Below the pieces are notes generated by a model. It worked only from the letters and a program-made list of their open reading frames with translations. It had not been told where the DNA came from and made no database searches. Positions 21,776 to 32,733 of a stretch of DNA of 64,000 nucleotides are shown here, piece after piece. The DNA is from Pyrus communis (lineage: Eukaryota; Streptophyta; Magnoliopsida; Rosales; Rosaceae): NCBI RefSeq assembly GCF_963583255.1, contig NC_084816.1:19768053-19832052 (forward strand). Direction: 5' to 3'. Each line of letters begins with the position of its first letter. Positions within the stretch are counted from its first letter, which is position 1. The position numbers and the translations under genes are program-made.

Positions 21776-22745
21776 GGGATGGCCATAATGACTACATATT
21801 TAACATTAAATGCGTCTAGTAGTGAAAGTACCTTGGGAAGGAGTTGTGTCGAGAAATCCATCATTTTGGTGAGAGTGGGAGCCTTGGTGAGAGTTGGACT
21901 CGTGGTGAGAATGGGACCCTTGATTAGAGTTAGACCATTGGTGAGAGTGAAGAGAGTTGCAGTGTCGATTGGAAGATCCACGACCACTATTGAAATGATT
22001 ACGACCTCGAAACCCAGTAGAGGATCCTCATCCTTGAAAAGATGCAGGTGCACGGCTTCCATTGCGACCCGCTACAAGGGCAATGAGGCCGTTGTTAGTA
22101 CCAAATGCAGAATGCATTTTCTATCGTCTTTCAGCGCCAAGGAGAAGTGCTTCCAAAGCATTGTAGGTAATGGCCTCATCACAAGCTTGGGCTGAGGCAA
22201 CGGTGCTTTCATAGGCAAGGCCTATGTTGCTGAGAATGATGGCAACGACGTCGGAGTTTGAAACAGAAACACCAGAGAGAGAAAGTATCTGCGAGACAAT
22301 TAATTTTATCCAAAAATTCGGAAATGGAAGAATCACCTCTGTGAGTATTCATCAACTCACTACGAAGCTGAAGAAGGGGACCGGTTGACTGTGAAGCATA
22401 TCAATCACGTAGTGTTGTCCATGCAGAATGGGAGCTAGTTTTCTTAATTAAAGCAGTAAGTACGGTAGGGTGAACAAAAGAGTTGATCCAGGACATAACA
22501 GTGGCATCCTTTTGGATCCAAGTGTCGAAGTCGGGATTGACTATGTCAGTGATGTTGCCATCATCATCTTTTAGGAATGCTGGAGGACACTTAATGGTTC
22601 CATCAACAAAGGAAACAAGATTGCGACTGCGGATGAGAGGTAGCATTTGGGCGTGCCAGAATGGGTAGTTGATACGATCAAGTTTGATCGTGAGAAAATT
22701 AGAGATATTTGGGAGGGGAATGGGAGAGGAAGATTGAGAAGCCAT
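21760..22745 (-). pseudogene. Copia Gag, frameshifted, fused to Pol by a deletion
   Basis: This begins MASQSSSPIPLPNISNFLTI at 22745 with the Copia Gag core (NYPFWHAQMLPLIRSRNLVSF, then MSWINSFVHPTVLTALI). It continues in two more frames (SVSNSDVVAIILSNIGLAYE, TYNALEALLLGAERR). Near 21780-21800 the next cysteine pair and GHP look like the start of a zinc knuckle. Immediately after it the sequence is already in the Pro-rich linker before RT, so the deletion that removed protease and integrase ends there. Confidence 0.75.
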
Positions 22746-22797
22746 GGGAGGAAAGAAAAAAAAAATTCTGTCGTTAGACTCTAGCTCAGAGATACCA

Positions 22798-23069
22798 TGA
22801 AAGAATTTAAGCTAGGGTTGTAAACATGATTGCATAAACTCAACTTAATTAATTATGAGTGAGGTATGGACTTCATTATATAGAGATTACAAGATGAGGT
22901 TGGTTACAGTATAAACGTATCATCTGATTACATTTGAAATTCAAAACTAAGTTACACACGAGTTTTAGATAATGAAGGATTGTAATTCCTTTCTATCTGT
23001 TGAAGAGGTTAAAGAGTATCCAACTTATGTAGCTGACGTGGAGAAAGATCTTGAATAGTTGGTTTATCA
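22798..23069 (-). repeat. 5' LTR of the Copia element
   Basis: 272 bp, matching the LTR at 19587-19889 apart from the indel and scattered substitutions. Its outer edge is followed by the GATAT duplication. Confidence 0.85.
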
Positions 23070-23181
23070 GATATAAGCTGCACCACTACATATAACTACT
23101 TAGTCCATCAAATTTGCATCACAACTCTTTTCCAACAAAGTTTTTTCTTGTAAATTTCTGATCACCATCTTGTTAATAACC

Positions 23182-23908
23182 ATGCTAGAGGGTAAAGCAG
23201 TTATCGTTGAGACTAACATGCTTCAAACCATGCAACAGAAGGCACTTGACTTGACTTCCAAAGCCCTTGATTTATTTCATGTCATTGAAGCCACTGAGAT
23301 AGGCCGCTTCATTAAAAAGGTAATCACTTAAGAGTTAGGACCGCTTGATACTATATTTATTTCAGTTTTTAGATTTTAGATTTTAGTTTTCAAAAAATTG
23401 AAATATGAAAAGAAAAATCAAGATAATGTTTGAAAACTTAGAAAAGTAGCTTTTATGGTTTTCAAAATAAGGGTGAGGTCTTCATATTACATGATTATCA
23501 AAGGTGAAAACTAAAAACGAAATGATTATCAAATGGCCACGTATTAGATGCTCATATTACATTTGTTCACTTCAAAATTTATTTGACAAGTGCTGCTGGC
23601 TTGCTCAATTATCAACAATATGACATGAATTATGTTGACAATTTTTATAAACTTATAATTTTTTTTTGTTTCTGCAGGAGTTTGACAGGACATATGGACC
23701 TGGATGGTAGTGCATTGTAGGAGCAGATTTTGGTTCATTTGTTACACATTGCCACAGCTATTTCATCTATTTTTACGTGGGCAGCCTTGCAGTTTTGCTA
23801 TTCAGGGGAGTTGCAGGTCCAGAAGCTGAGGCAAAGCAGTCGTGTGCAGCGGCCTTGGAGGCAATACAAGTAGGAAGTTCTTATTCTCTTCATCACTTTG
23901 TGCTTTGA
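23182..23908 (+). pseudogene. LC8-type dynein light chain gene with a nonsense codon
   Basis: Two exons (23182-23319, 46 codons; 23678-23908) with GT-AG splicing. The product reads MLEGKAVIVETNMLQTMQQK, ATEIGRFIKK, then EFDRTYGPGW, stop, [13 protein letters not shown] and [16 protein letters not shown], the full LC8 (DYNLL) fold. LC8 is a small dimeric hub that grips short linear motifs; land plants keep it although they lack dynein motors. TAG at 23708-23710 stands where the family has Gln (CAG), giving a 56-residue product without the peptide-binding strand. Otherwise the 122-codon frame is open to TGA. The Copia element sits in its leader or promoter. It may be an inactivated duplicate or a sequencing error. 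Confidence 0.85.
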
Positions 23909-23944
23909 GTCTATACCCTGCCTTTGTAGTAGTGTAGGCTAGGT

Positions 23945-25337
23945 ATTAGGACTGAAGAAGAAATTCTAGGGTTCGAATTTTAGATTCAACGATCCAGCTA
24001 GCTGTTTATATACATTTTCGTCATGCTTCAAAGGACTGCTATGCATTCGTTTAATGGTTGCTGATAAGCTTGGGACTGCTAGAGTTAGGGTTTATCCCTA
24101 GCTATGTAATTTTCTGTTTGGTTATGTTACAACCATTTCGGTGCTTATGTTAGCAGTCCTACATCGGTGGAGATAAAGAAAAGCAATGACTTTAAGTAGG
24201 ATTACCTCACTCTAACTAATATCGAGGTTTTTTTGTAGTAAAACCCCATACTTAATAGATTGGGCATGTGGTAAATTGGGGGACATTATCGGTGTCGTTA
24301 GAGTGGGCCCTCCAGGCCCGTCGATCTAAAAAACTTCAACATGGTATCAGAGCCCACAGTTACGGGCCCGTACAAGCCAAAGGCTTGTCACCAGGAAGTG
24401 TGGACTTGGAAACAAGCTTGGACTCTTAAAATAGAGCCGACATTTGAGTTCTTAAGAGTCACTTCTTGAAAAGATTGAAAACAAATCTGGACTTCATTGG
24501 AACCGACCTCTGAGTTTCAATTGCCGATGTGTGGATCTTCATGTGTGAACCACTAAATGGGGTTACACGTGAGGGGGCGTGTTAGTGGTCCCATATTGGT
24601 GAAGGTAAAAAAAAAAGCAATGACTTTAAATAAGATTACCCTACTCTAACTAATACCGAGACCTTTTGTGGTAAAACCCCACACCTAACGGATTGGGCAA
24701 ATGGTAAAATTGAGAATAATATCGATGTCATTAAAGTAGGGCCCCCTAGACCCGTCGATCCAAAAAATTTCAACACTTTATTCTTACCCAAAGCGACCTG
24801 TGATATACATCAGACAGTTAAATTAAAGAATTTAAGTTCCAAGAAAAGGGAATGGAATTACATTATTCATCTGAAATGAAAGCACATAAAGAGGTAACAC
24901 ATTGGAATAATTCCCTGGCAACAACCAATGACATGTACCAAGCAACTAATTTGATTATTTGCAATTATCACAAAATCGACATAGGACCAACAAATGGTAA
25001 TTTGTAGTAAATTAAACCAAGTTTATTTGATTTGCTTATCAGTTTATCTTTGTAAGTAGTAAGTCCTGTAAATCTTTAGGCCTCGTTTGATGTACAGAAT
25101 TAGATTGGACAGCTCAAGTGATTCATTTTATGTTGGAAGGAAAAAGTTAGTACCAACTTCAAAATATTAAAATTTTAAAGCCTACAATAGCATTTTAAAA
25201 AGAGCTGGAATTTTTTAAGCCATTGATCAATAACAATTGTGGAGAAACGCTATCATGCAATGCTATTAATTACATATTGTGTCGTAGTGAAGTTAGCATT
25301 AACTTGTCTAAGCTAATAATAAAAGAATGATTAGTCA
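23945..25337 (+). repeat. Inverted duplication, copy 1
   Basis: The 3' flank of the LC8 gene matches, in reverse orientation, 60.82-62.14 kb. Matching landmarks include CCAGCTAGCTGTTTATATAC, AGGGTTTATCCCTAGC / GCTAGGGATAGCCCT, GCAACTAATTTGATTATTTG, and AGCCTACAATAGC / GCTATTGTAGGCT. Copy 1 alone carries the TRIM at 24.1-24.8 kb; copy 2 alone carries a MITE. CACTA insertion at 25341 cuts the right edge of copy 1. Confidence 0.85.
24148..24775 (+). mobile_element. TRIM (terminal-repeat retrotransposon in miniature)
   Basis: A 628-bp element with direct terminal repeats 24148-24341 and 24580-24775 (194 and 196 bp, TGTTAG...TTCAACA). A perfect initiator-Met primer site TGGTATCAGAGCC (24342-24354) follows the first repeat and a purine tract GTGAGGGGGCG (24569-24579) precedes the second. 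The 238-bp interior has no ORF. The inverted duplicate at about 61.89 kb lacks it (ACAACCATTT then ATTCTTACCC run on with only a few bases between), so insertion after duplication is directly visible. Flanks GCTTA and CTTTA suggest an imperfect 5-bp target duplication. Confidence 0.9.
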
Positions 25338-26089
25338 TGACACTACAAGAAAATATGATATGACAACACTACCAGCACAACGTGCATTTGTCCTTGTTGT
25401 TGAAAACATGCTTTGACAACGTATCCCAAATATGGTAATTTTAATTTATATATCCATAAGTTCAAATTTGTAAGCAGTTACTAGATATAGTCCAATTTTA
25501 TTTAATTATTAATTTAAGTCCAATGATTCATTGTCCACATCATTTTATTTTCATTTTTTTTTGGTCAAAATTACCCCTCTATTAACATTATCCTTTAATT
25601 CTAGATCTACTTGTATTATGAAATTAATTATAATTGATTATTTATCTTTAAATAATCCCCTACTTGTAGAATTAGTTTTAAAGTATATCTCTTTTTCTAT
25701 AACTCCCATATACAAATTGTGCTGTGTTCTCCGATCCCCTTCCTTGTTGTTCAGTTTTCTTCTTTCAAGCTCTTATGATTTCTTCCTCCTTTTTGAAATA
25801 TAAGGTCACAATTTCCAATTTTTTTCAATGGTATAGAGCTTTGAAGTATGCCAATACACCAACAAAGGTGCGTTGATGTACGTGGTTGGTTTTGGTTTTG
25901 TAGCATCGCATCTTGCATCTTCCTACTTGTCATCCCCACTAGGTCCTCCCACAATAGCACTAGTTAGGTCGTTTTGATTGGGAACATTGCCATGAAAATA
26001 TGAGTTTCACGCGTGCACTGGTAATTTCTTCCCAATTTTTAGTTTGAACTTGGATTATACATATTTTTCTTTTCAACCTTTATAGGAAA

Positions 26090-26400
26090 TGCATTGCTTT
26101 GTTTATCTACCTGTATTATATATTTCTGTAATGAATCTATTTGTATATTTTGTTTATTCTACCTGTGTTATAAATTAATTGTATTTTATCTACGTATATA
26201 TCACAAAATTTTTCTATCTCAAATTAATTGTGTTATCTACCTATACGATATGTTTTTGTTCATTAGTCTATTTATATCACATATTATTTTGTGTTATCTA
26301 TCTATACGATAGGTTTTTATTCATAGTCTACCTATATCATAGATTAATTAATATTATCTACCTACATCACAAATTTTTTATCTACCTCGACAATATTTCT
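26090..26400. repeat. Degenerate short tandem repeats
   Basis: Loosely repeated TATCTACCTATA / ATCATATTAATT words with a period near 50-70 bp. Open frames through it (72 and 77 codons) are low-complexity and not proposed as genes. Confidence 0.5.
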
Positions 26401-26802
26401 TTTAATTTTTGATAAACTTATAAGATTGGTTGTAATGTGTTTTTAAAATGTTTTTAATTAGAAAATGGATAGATAAAGGTATTTGAAGATTCAAAATTTT
26501 AAAATTTTAAATTCAAAAATAAAGAATTTAAATATTTTTTATTTTCAAGGGGCAAAATAGGTGTAATAAAAAATCAAATAAAATTGGACCCAATCCGAAA
26601 ACAGGTGAATTTTTTGGACATGGATCAAACTGCCCCTTTACTCTTTTAGGTTCTTTTCGGGTTTTTTAGATATATAATTAGATACCAATTTCTTGTTTTG
26701 GAGAAGACTAATCGTTTTGGAGTTTTGACCGCTGAGCTTTAGAAACAATGAATGATTTCTTACATTGAGATTAGTTTCATGAAACTGGTTGTTTGCATTC
26801 CT

Positions 26803-29129
26803 CATATATTTAGAATCACGAAGTGACTGTGGAAGCACGAGTTGGATGATTGTTGGTTCATTCGTGAATAGTGGTATGTCTAAATGATCTGTATTTTGCC
26901 TGTTGATTTTGCACGTGGAGAAAATATTATTGGTACGACGACACTGTGGATGAATGGTATCTTGTTGGTTTAATGTTGAATTTGCATGCAGAATGATCAT
27001 TGGCATCACTACGGCACTGTAGATGAATAGTACTTTGTTAGATTACTGTTTGAATTTATGTCTTGGATGAATGATGGTCACCAAAAATTAATTTTAACTT
27101 TTGCTTAGTTTACTCGTTGGGGTCTTGATTGTCTTGACAATTTGTCCCTTTGAACTTCTACTCTTCTTTTACTGGTTTGGTTTTAACTGTAGTGGCCGGC
27201 TTCTAGGAGAAAACATCTGAAGAGTCTAAAGGCAAATCATCTTTCTTTTTAGAATCTAACTGACTATTTGGTGTAGCTGGTGAGCTAAATTTCTAAGTTC
27301 AGAAGCTGACTTTCCTTTTGAGGAAGATGATTTTGACATTCCTTGGAGGGAAGAGGAAAGGGAAATCTCTTAGAGTAACTGTGTTGGAGGAACCATAAAT
27401 TACTTAAGGGAACTCTTTGAGGACCTAGTCGAGGATTCGTTATTGATTGAATTTGTCCAATCACTTGACTAAAATGACCCTAAAAACTTCTTCATCATGA
27501 CTGACATAATATCCCTTATTTTAAAGATCCATGACACCTTGTATTTAGCCATGAAGTGTAAAAGTAGAGGGAATCTTTCATATATTTAGAAGCACGAAGT
27601 GACTGTGGAAGCACGAGCTGGATGATTGTTGGTTCATTCGTGAATAGTGGTATGTCTAAATGATCTGTATTTTGCCTGTTGATTTTGCACGTGGAGTAAA
27701 TATTATTGGTATGACGACACTATGGATTAATGATATCTTGTCGGTTTAATGTTGAACTTGCATGCGGAATGATCATTGGCATCACTACGGCAATGTAGAT
27801 GAATAGTACTTTGTCGGATTACTGTTTGAATTTATGTCTTGGATGAATAGTGGTCACCAAAAATTAATTTTAACTTTTGCTTAGTTTACTCGTTGGGGTC
27901 TTGATTGTCTTGACAATTTGTCCCTTTGAACTTCTACTCTTCTTTTATTAGTTTGGTTTTAACTATACTGGCCGACTTCTGGGAGAAAGCATCTGAAGAG
28001 TTTAAAGACAAATCATCTTCATTTTTAGAATCCAACTGACTATTTGGTGTAGCTGGTGAGCTAAATTTGCAAGTTCAGAAGCTGACTTCCTTTTGAGGAA
28101 GATGATTTTGACCTTCCTTGGAGGGAAGAGGAAAGGGAAATCTCTGAGAGTAACTGTGTTGGAGGAACCATAAATTACTTAAGGGAACTCTTTGAGGACC
28201 TAGTCAAGGATTCGTTATTGATTGAATTTGTCCAATCACTTGACTAAAATGACCCTAAAAACTTCTTCATCATGACTGACATAATATCCTTTATTTTAAA
28301 GATCCATGACACCTTGTATTTAGCCATGAAGTGTAAAAGTAGAGGGAATCTTTCATATATTTAGAATCACGAAGTGACTGTGGAAGCACGAGCTGGATGA
28401 TTGTTGGTTCATTCGTGAATAGTGGTATGTCTAAATGATCTGTATTTTGCCTGTTGATTTTGCACGTGGAGTAAATATTATTGGTATGACGACACTATGG
28501 ATGAATGATATCTTGTCGGTTTAATGTTGAACTTGCATGTGGAATGATCATTGGCATCACTACGGCAATGTAGATGAATAGTACTTTGTCGGATTACTGT
28601 TTGAATTTATGTCTTGGATGAATAGTGGTCACCAAAAATTAATTTTAACTTTTGCTTAGTTTACTCGTTGGGGTCTTGATTGTCTTGACAATTTGTCCTT
28701 TTGAACTTCTACTCTTCTTTTATTAGTTTGGTTTTAACTGTATTGGCCGACTTCTGGGAGAAAGCATCTGAAGAGTCTAAAGACAAATCATCTTCATTTT
28801 CAGAATCCAACTGACTATTTGGTGTAGCTGGTGAGCTAAATTTGCAAGTTCAGAAGCTGACTTTCCTTTTGAGGAAGATGATTTTGACCTTCCTTGGAGG
28901 GAAGAGGAAAGGGAAATCTCTTAGAGTAACTGTGTTGGAGGAACCATAAATTACTTAAGGGCACTCTTTGAGGACCTGGTCGAGGATTCGTTATTGATTG
29001 AATTTGTCCAATCACTTGACTAAAATGACCCTAAAAACTTCTTCATCATGACTGACATAATATCCCTTATTTTAAAGATCCATGACACCTTGTATTTAGC
29101 CATGAAGTGTAAAAGAAGAGGGAATCTTT
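26803..29129. repeat. Three tandem copies of a 776-bp unit
   Basis: Units 26803-27578, 27579-28353 and 28354-29129 begin CATATATTTAGAAGCACG or its variant and end GTAGAGGGAATCTTT. Copies 2 and 3 are closer to each other than to copy 1. Read on the minus strand the unit looks faintly coding in short pieces, including a 123-codon frame 26638-27009 running out of copy 1, but stops break it and I recognise no domain. It lies inside the CACTA element, so it may be an amplified captured fragment. Confidence 0.9.
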
Positions 29130-29460
29130 CACCACATCTGTCTTTCTTGTAGTGAAACTGGAATGGGAGTCCTAGACACAGTCCACAAGTTATTATTTTT
29201 AATAATAGAACATTTTATGGGAACACAAGTAACATCACCTCTAGAATACACGATCCACTCAGTAAGTTAATATGCCCAACTTTAAGTGATTTTAGGTGGA
29301 TAAAAATGTTTTTATGTCTAGAATAATGCTTACGAAAGATAGTAATCAATCATTTTAGAAAGAAAAATTTATCAATGGATTATCAAACCTATTATTGCCC
29401 ACGAAATTAGACAAGTATTTGTTAATGAAGATGTTATCATCTCATAATATCCTTACTTAT

Positions 29461-30453
29461 GGTTACACATAACTACCTCAACTATTAAGTCATTAATAGT
29501 TTCATACCTCGTCTTTAAAAAGTTCCACTGTCATACCTCATCTACGAATTTGTTACAATTTTATACCTTCCGTAAGTTGTCTGTCAATTCCTCCATTGAA
29601 ATGCTGACGTGGCAAGTGACGGGACCCATTTTCTATTACAAAAATAATTAAAAAAAAAAAAAAAAAAAAAAGAAACCTAAACCCAGATCCCATCCCCCCA
29701 CCCCCCCGGGCCCTCTCTTCCTCCATCTCCTCCTCCTCTTGCTTCATTGGGGTCGAGGAAGAAGGGGAAATTTTTTTTTTTCCCTTTCTGGGTTGCAGGT
29801 TGGGCTCGGGTGGGGGGAAGACGAACTGGGGGTTTTGAATTGGGGGGGGGGGGGGAGAAATGGGTGTGTATATTTAAGGAGTGGGGTGTGTAAAGGAGGG
29901 AAGAGGGTGGGTGCAGAGGCGGAGGTGGAGGATGGGTGTGCCGTGGGTTTGAGGAAAACAGAAGGGGGAAGAAAGGGGTAGGTTGCCGGGGAGGGGGGGT
30001 CGGGGAAGATGAAGATGGGTTTTTTTTTGTTTTTTTTCTTTTTCTGGGTTGCAGGTTGGCCTTGGGTGGGGGGAGAAGGAAGTGGGGGAGATGGATGGAA
30101 GGTTTTGTTTTTTTTTGGGGGGGGGGGGGGGGGGGGGGGGGCGGGGATGGACGGAAGGAAGGTTTTGTGGGTGGAATAGGGGAAGATCCAAGGGGATAGG
30201 GTTTCCGCAGGTGGTGGGATCTGGGCTTGGTTTGGTTAGGTTTTTTTTTTTAAAGTTCATATTTAATTAATTTTTTTACTAAGAAGTGGACCCCACCTCA
30301 TGCCACGTCAGCGTTTAACAATTGACAGACAACTGATGAATGGTACGACATTGCAACAAATTCGAAGATAAGGTATGACATTGAAACTTTTTAAAGACGA
30401 GGTATGAAAATGTTAATGACCCAATAATTGAGGTAGTTTTATATAATTTACCC
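29461..30453. mobile_element. Long-TIR non-autonomous DNA element (Mutator-like guess)
   Basis: Terminal inverted repeats of about 175 bp (29461-29635 and 30280-30453) share ACTACCTCAA, TTTCATACCTCGTCTTTAAA, GTTGTCTGTCAATT and GCTGACGTGGCA. The interior is very G-rich, with a tandem-like TCTGGGTTGCAGGTTGG word at 29788 and 30043, long poly-T/A runs and a run of about 26 G (30117-30141). No target duplication could be fixed, so the superfamily is uncertain. It is nested in the CACTA element. Confidence 0.7.
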
Positions 30454-31752
30454 TTATTAGTATTATTATTATCCAAAAAGAAGGACTAAAATTATGTATT
30501 GATATGAAAATAACTATACAAGTCAATAAAGATAAATTAAAAAAAAATTGCTACATATGAATTAGGAGCATTTTGTGAACAATAAGGTCTACCCCCCTTT
30601 GCTCCCTCTAGTAGAAAGAAATGAATAGAAAAATGCCCCACTAAAAACTCAAGTAAAAGATACTATAAATACAAAAACGAAAACAGGAATTTTGATACTA
30701 GCTAGGAAATTTTATGAGAAAAGTAAATCAAAAAGCTGGTCTAAAAAAAACCAGTTAATAATACCTATTCTAAAGTAAAGATAAATGTTACAAATGTGGT
30801 ATATATATATATATATGGTCATTATGCAAATAAATGCATTAACCAGCTAAAAATCTCTACAGAAGAGAAAACAGATCTAATTACGATTCTAGAATTAGAA
30901 TCCCACTCCATGGTCAAATCCTTAAAGCAACTCTGAATCCCCAAACATAAACATTGGATGCAGAGATAGTTGTTGTAAAACAATGTTTGTTTAAAACAAA
31001 CAGGAAGAAATTAATTAGTAAAATTGATGATTCAAAATAAAAATCTCAATATTTCAAAAAATTAAGAAATTAGTAAGTATTATAACTGTAATGTATTTTA
31101 ACAATTTGAACCATCTATATTTTAGAACATCATTCATAGATCATCCTTACAAAAAATTAGACAACTCCAAAATCATTAAGACATTCATTTGTAGTGAAGA
31201 AAATTGACGAATACGGTTGTACAAAGAAACCCTAAACCTTTAACCTAAGGGTCATATGGTTTAAAATTTTGAGTGATTTTTGGTAGACATGATCTTTGAG
31301 GGAAGACTAAAAAATAGATGGTTCAGCTTGTCGAAATACATTACGAAGTAGGCCCCACAAAAACTAGTGTAAAAAATTATGTAAAAAAAAGAAAATAATG
31401 TCACGGACTCGTTCCCTATATCATGTACACGTTGTGGAACCCTACCCAAAATGAGAACGTCCAAACAGGTTTGTGGAACCCTACCTAAAATGAGAACGTC
31501 CAAATTAATAGGTTTGTGGAAAAGGCATCCACAACGTTCTTAAGTCGTTGTACGCGGATGTTTTCGACAACCTTTTCTGAACGTTGCCAAAAATAAACTT
31601 TAATAAGATATCTACCACAACGTCTGGTAAATGTTGTTAAAAGTTCCAAACTGTTCTCAACATCAAGATATATAACATCCTGATGCGCGTTGTCGAAGGT
31701 CTTTCACAACGTTCATTGCCTGTTGTCAAATTATGTTTTTCTTCTAGTGTGA

Positions 31753-32733
31753 AGGAAACTTATCGCTTATGATATATCCTACTTTCCCTCGTGATGACTG
31801 ATCCATCTCCACCTTAACTTCATAATTTGAACGTTGGCATCCGTTTCTTCTTACATGCATGCATTGAATATAGTGAGAAATTCAATTGAAACCAACCCTA
31901 TACACGTATGCCAAAATGAAGGGCCTTAGTAGTGTTTAAGCGAGAGGCAGCACGGTTAACTATAAGCGTGCATGCTAGAGGGAAACTAAAACTAATGATG
32001 CCTGCACCTGGTCTACAGCAATAGCTAGAGACTGAAGGATGTTGTTTATATGGTTTTGGTTGAAGAAAATTTATATGCTAATAGAGATTTTAATAATTCT
32101 ACTTAATTATTACTGCCCCTTACATTCTCATAATTGTACTTACTTAATTATTACCCAAGACACCATTAATATCATGGCCTTCCTTTGTTTTATTTATACA
32201 AAATTGAGACATTATTGTTGGGACTTAAAAAGACTTCACTATTTTGGAGATGTTTATCTCACAAACAAGAATGCAATGCAGCGGAATTGATAGGCAAGAG
32301 AAAGAAAGAATATTCAAAGTATTACACAAGATTTTTTATTCACTCACAAACTTAGTACAAGAGGAAACACTCAAACACTCTTACAAGCTTTGTTGCTTCT
32401 TCTCACTTCTCACTTGGCACTCTCACTTCTCACTACTTGCTCTCTTGGTTGTTACATCACATAGCTTGCCAACTTTGTCATTGCTAGAACTTTCTAGCTA
32501 ATGCTTAACAACCACACATTTTTACAATGTTCTAGATCTTTCTACAAAAAGCCTTAGATATTTATGCATGCATTCTACCAAGCTTGAACTTTGCTAGAAC
32601 TCTCTAGCATGTGCATGGATCTTTCTTTGTGTATGGGCCGGATCAATTGTCTTAGGCCAAGACAAGTTGCAATTCAACAATTATAACATAACCAAACTTC
32701 ACAACGCACACAGCCTTTGACTGATCTCTATAA
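31753..32733. other. 3' flank of CNGC4
   Basis: No gene is supported. 32250-32720 has CT-rich sequence with repeated TCACTTCTCACTT and TTTCTAGCTAATG / TCTCTAGCATGTG words that could be a degraded LTR, but no partner or boundaries were found. Confidence 0.4.

Larger units (their letters stand above)
19587..23069 (-). mobile_element. Internally deleted Ty1/Copia element
   Basis: A 3,483-bp minus-strand element. Its LTRs (19587-19889, 303 bp; 22798-23069, 272 bp) end TG...CA and are flanked by GATAT on both sides (19582-19586 and 23070-23074). An initiator-Met-type primer site (minus TGGTATCTCTGAGC, 22784-22797) adjoins the 5' LTR and a GCGGGGGCG purine tract adjoins the 3' LTR. Gag and RT/RNase H pieces are present but protease and integrase are deleted. 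The LTRs differ by about 30 bp of indel and several substitutions, so it is older than the Gypsy element. It sits 113 bases upstream of the LC8 start codon. Confidence 0.9.
25341..31749. mobile_element. CACTA-type DNA transposon, non-autonomous, with nested repeats
   Basis: The left end is CACTACAAGAAAATATGATA and the right end, reversed, is CACTAGAAGAAAAACATAAT. Both are flanked by TGA (25338-25340 and 31750-31752), the 3-bp duplication expected of CACTA elements. Subterminal regions are rich in short ACAACGT/AACGTTGT words on both sides (for example 25378-25430 and 31520-31730), the expected transposase-binding type. No transposase ORF is recognisable in the 6.4 kb, so it is non-autonomous. 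It contains the 776-bp tandem array and a nested long-TIR element. Confidence 0.75.

Noticed and set aside
26638..27009. A 123-codon minus-strand frame at the edge of the 776-bp array, considered as a virus-like or captured gene
   Set aside because: No motif is recognisable, the frame breaks in the other two copies, and a viral origin could not be supported from sequence alone.
29874..30260. A 128-codon proline-rich frame on the minus strand and several plus-strand glycine-rich frames
   Set aside because: They are translations of G/C homopolymer runs inside the long-TIR element, with no domain and no stable length.
32250..32720. Possible solo LTR downstream of CNGC4
   Set aside because: No TG...CA ends with a matching duplication were found; only a CT-rich composition is seen.
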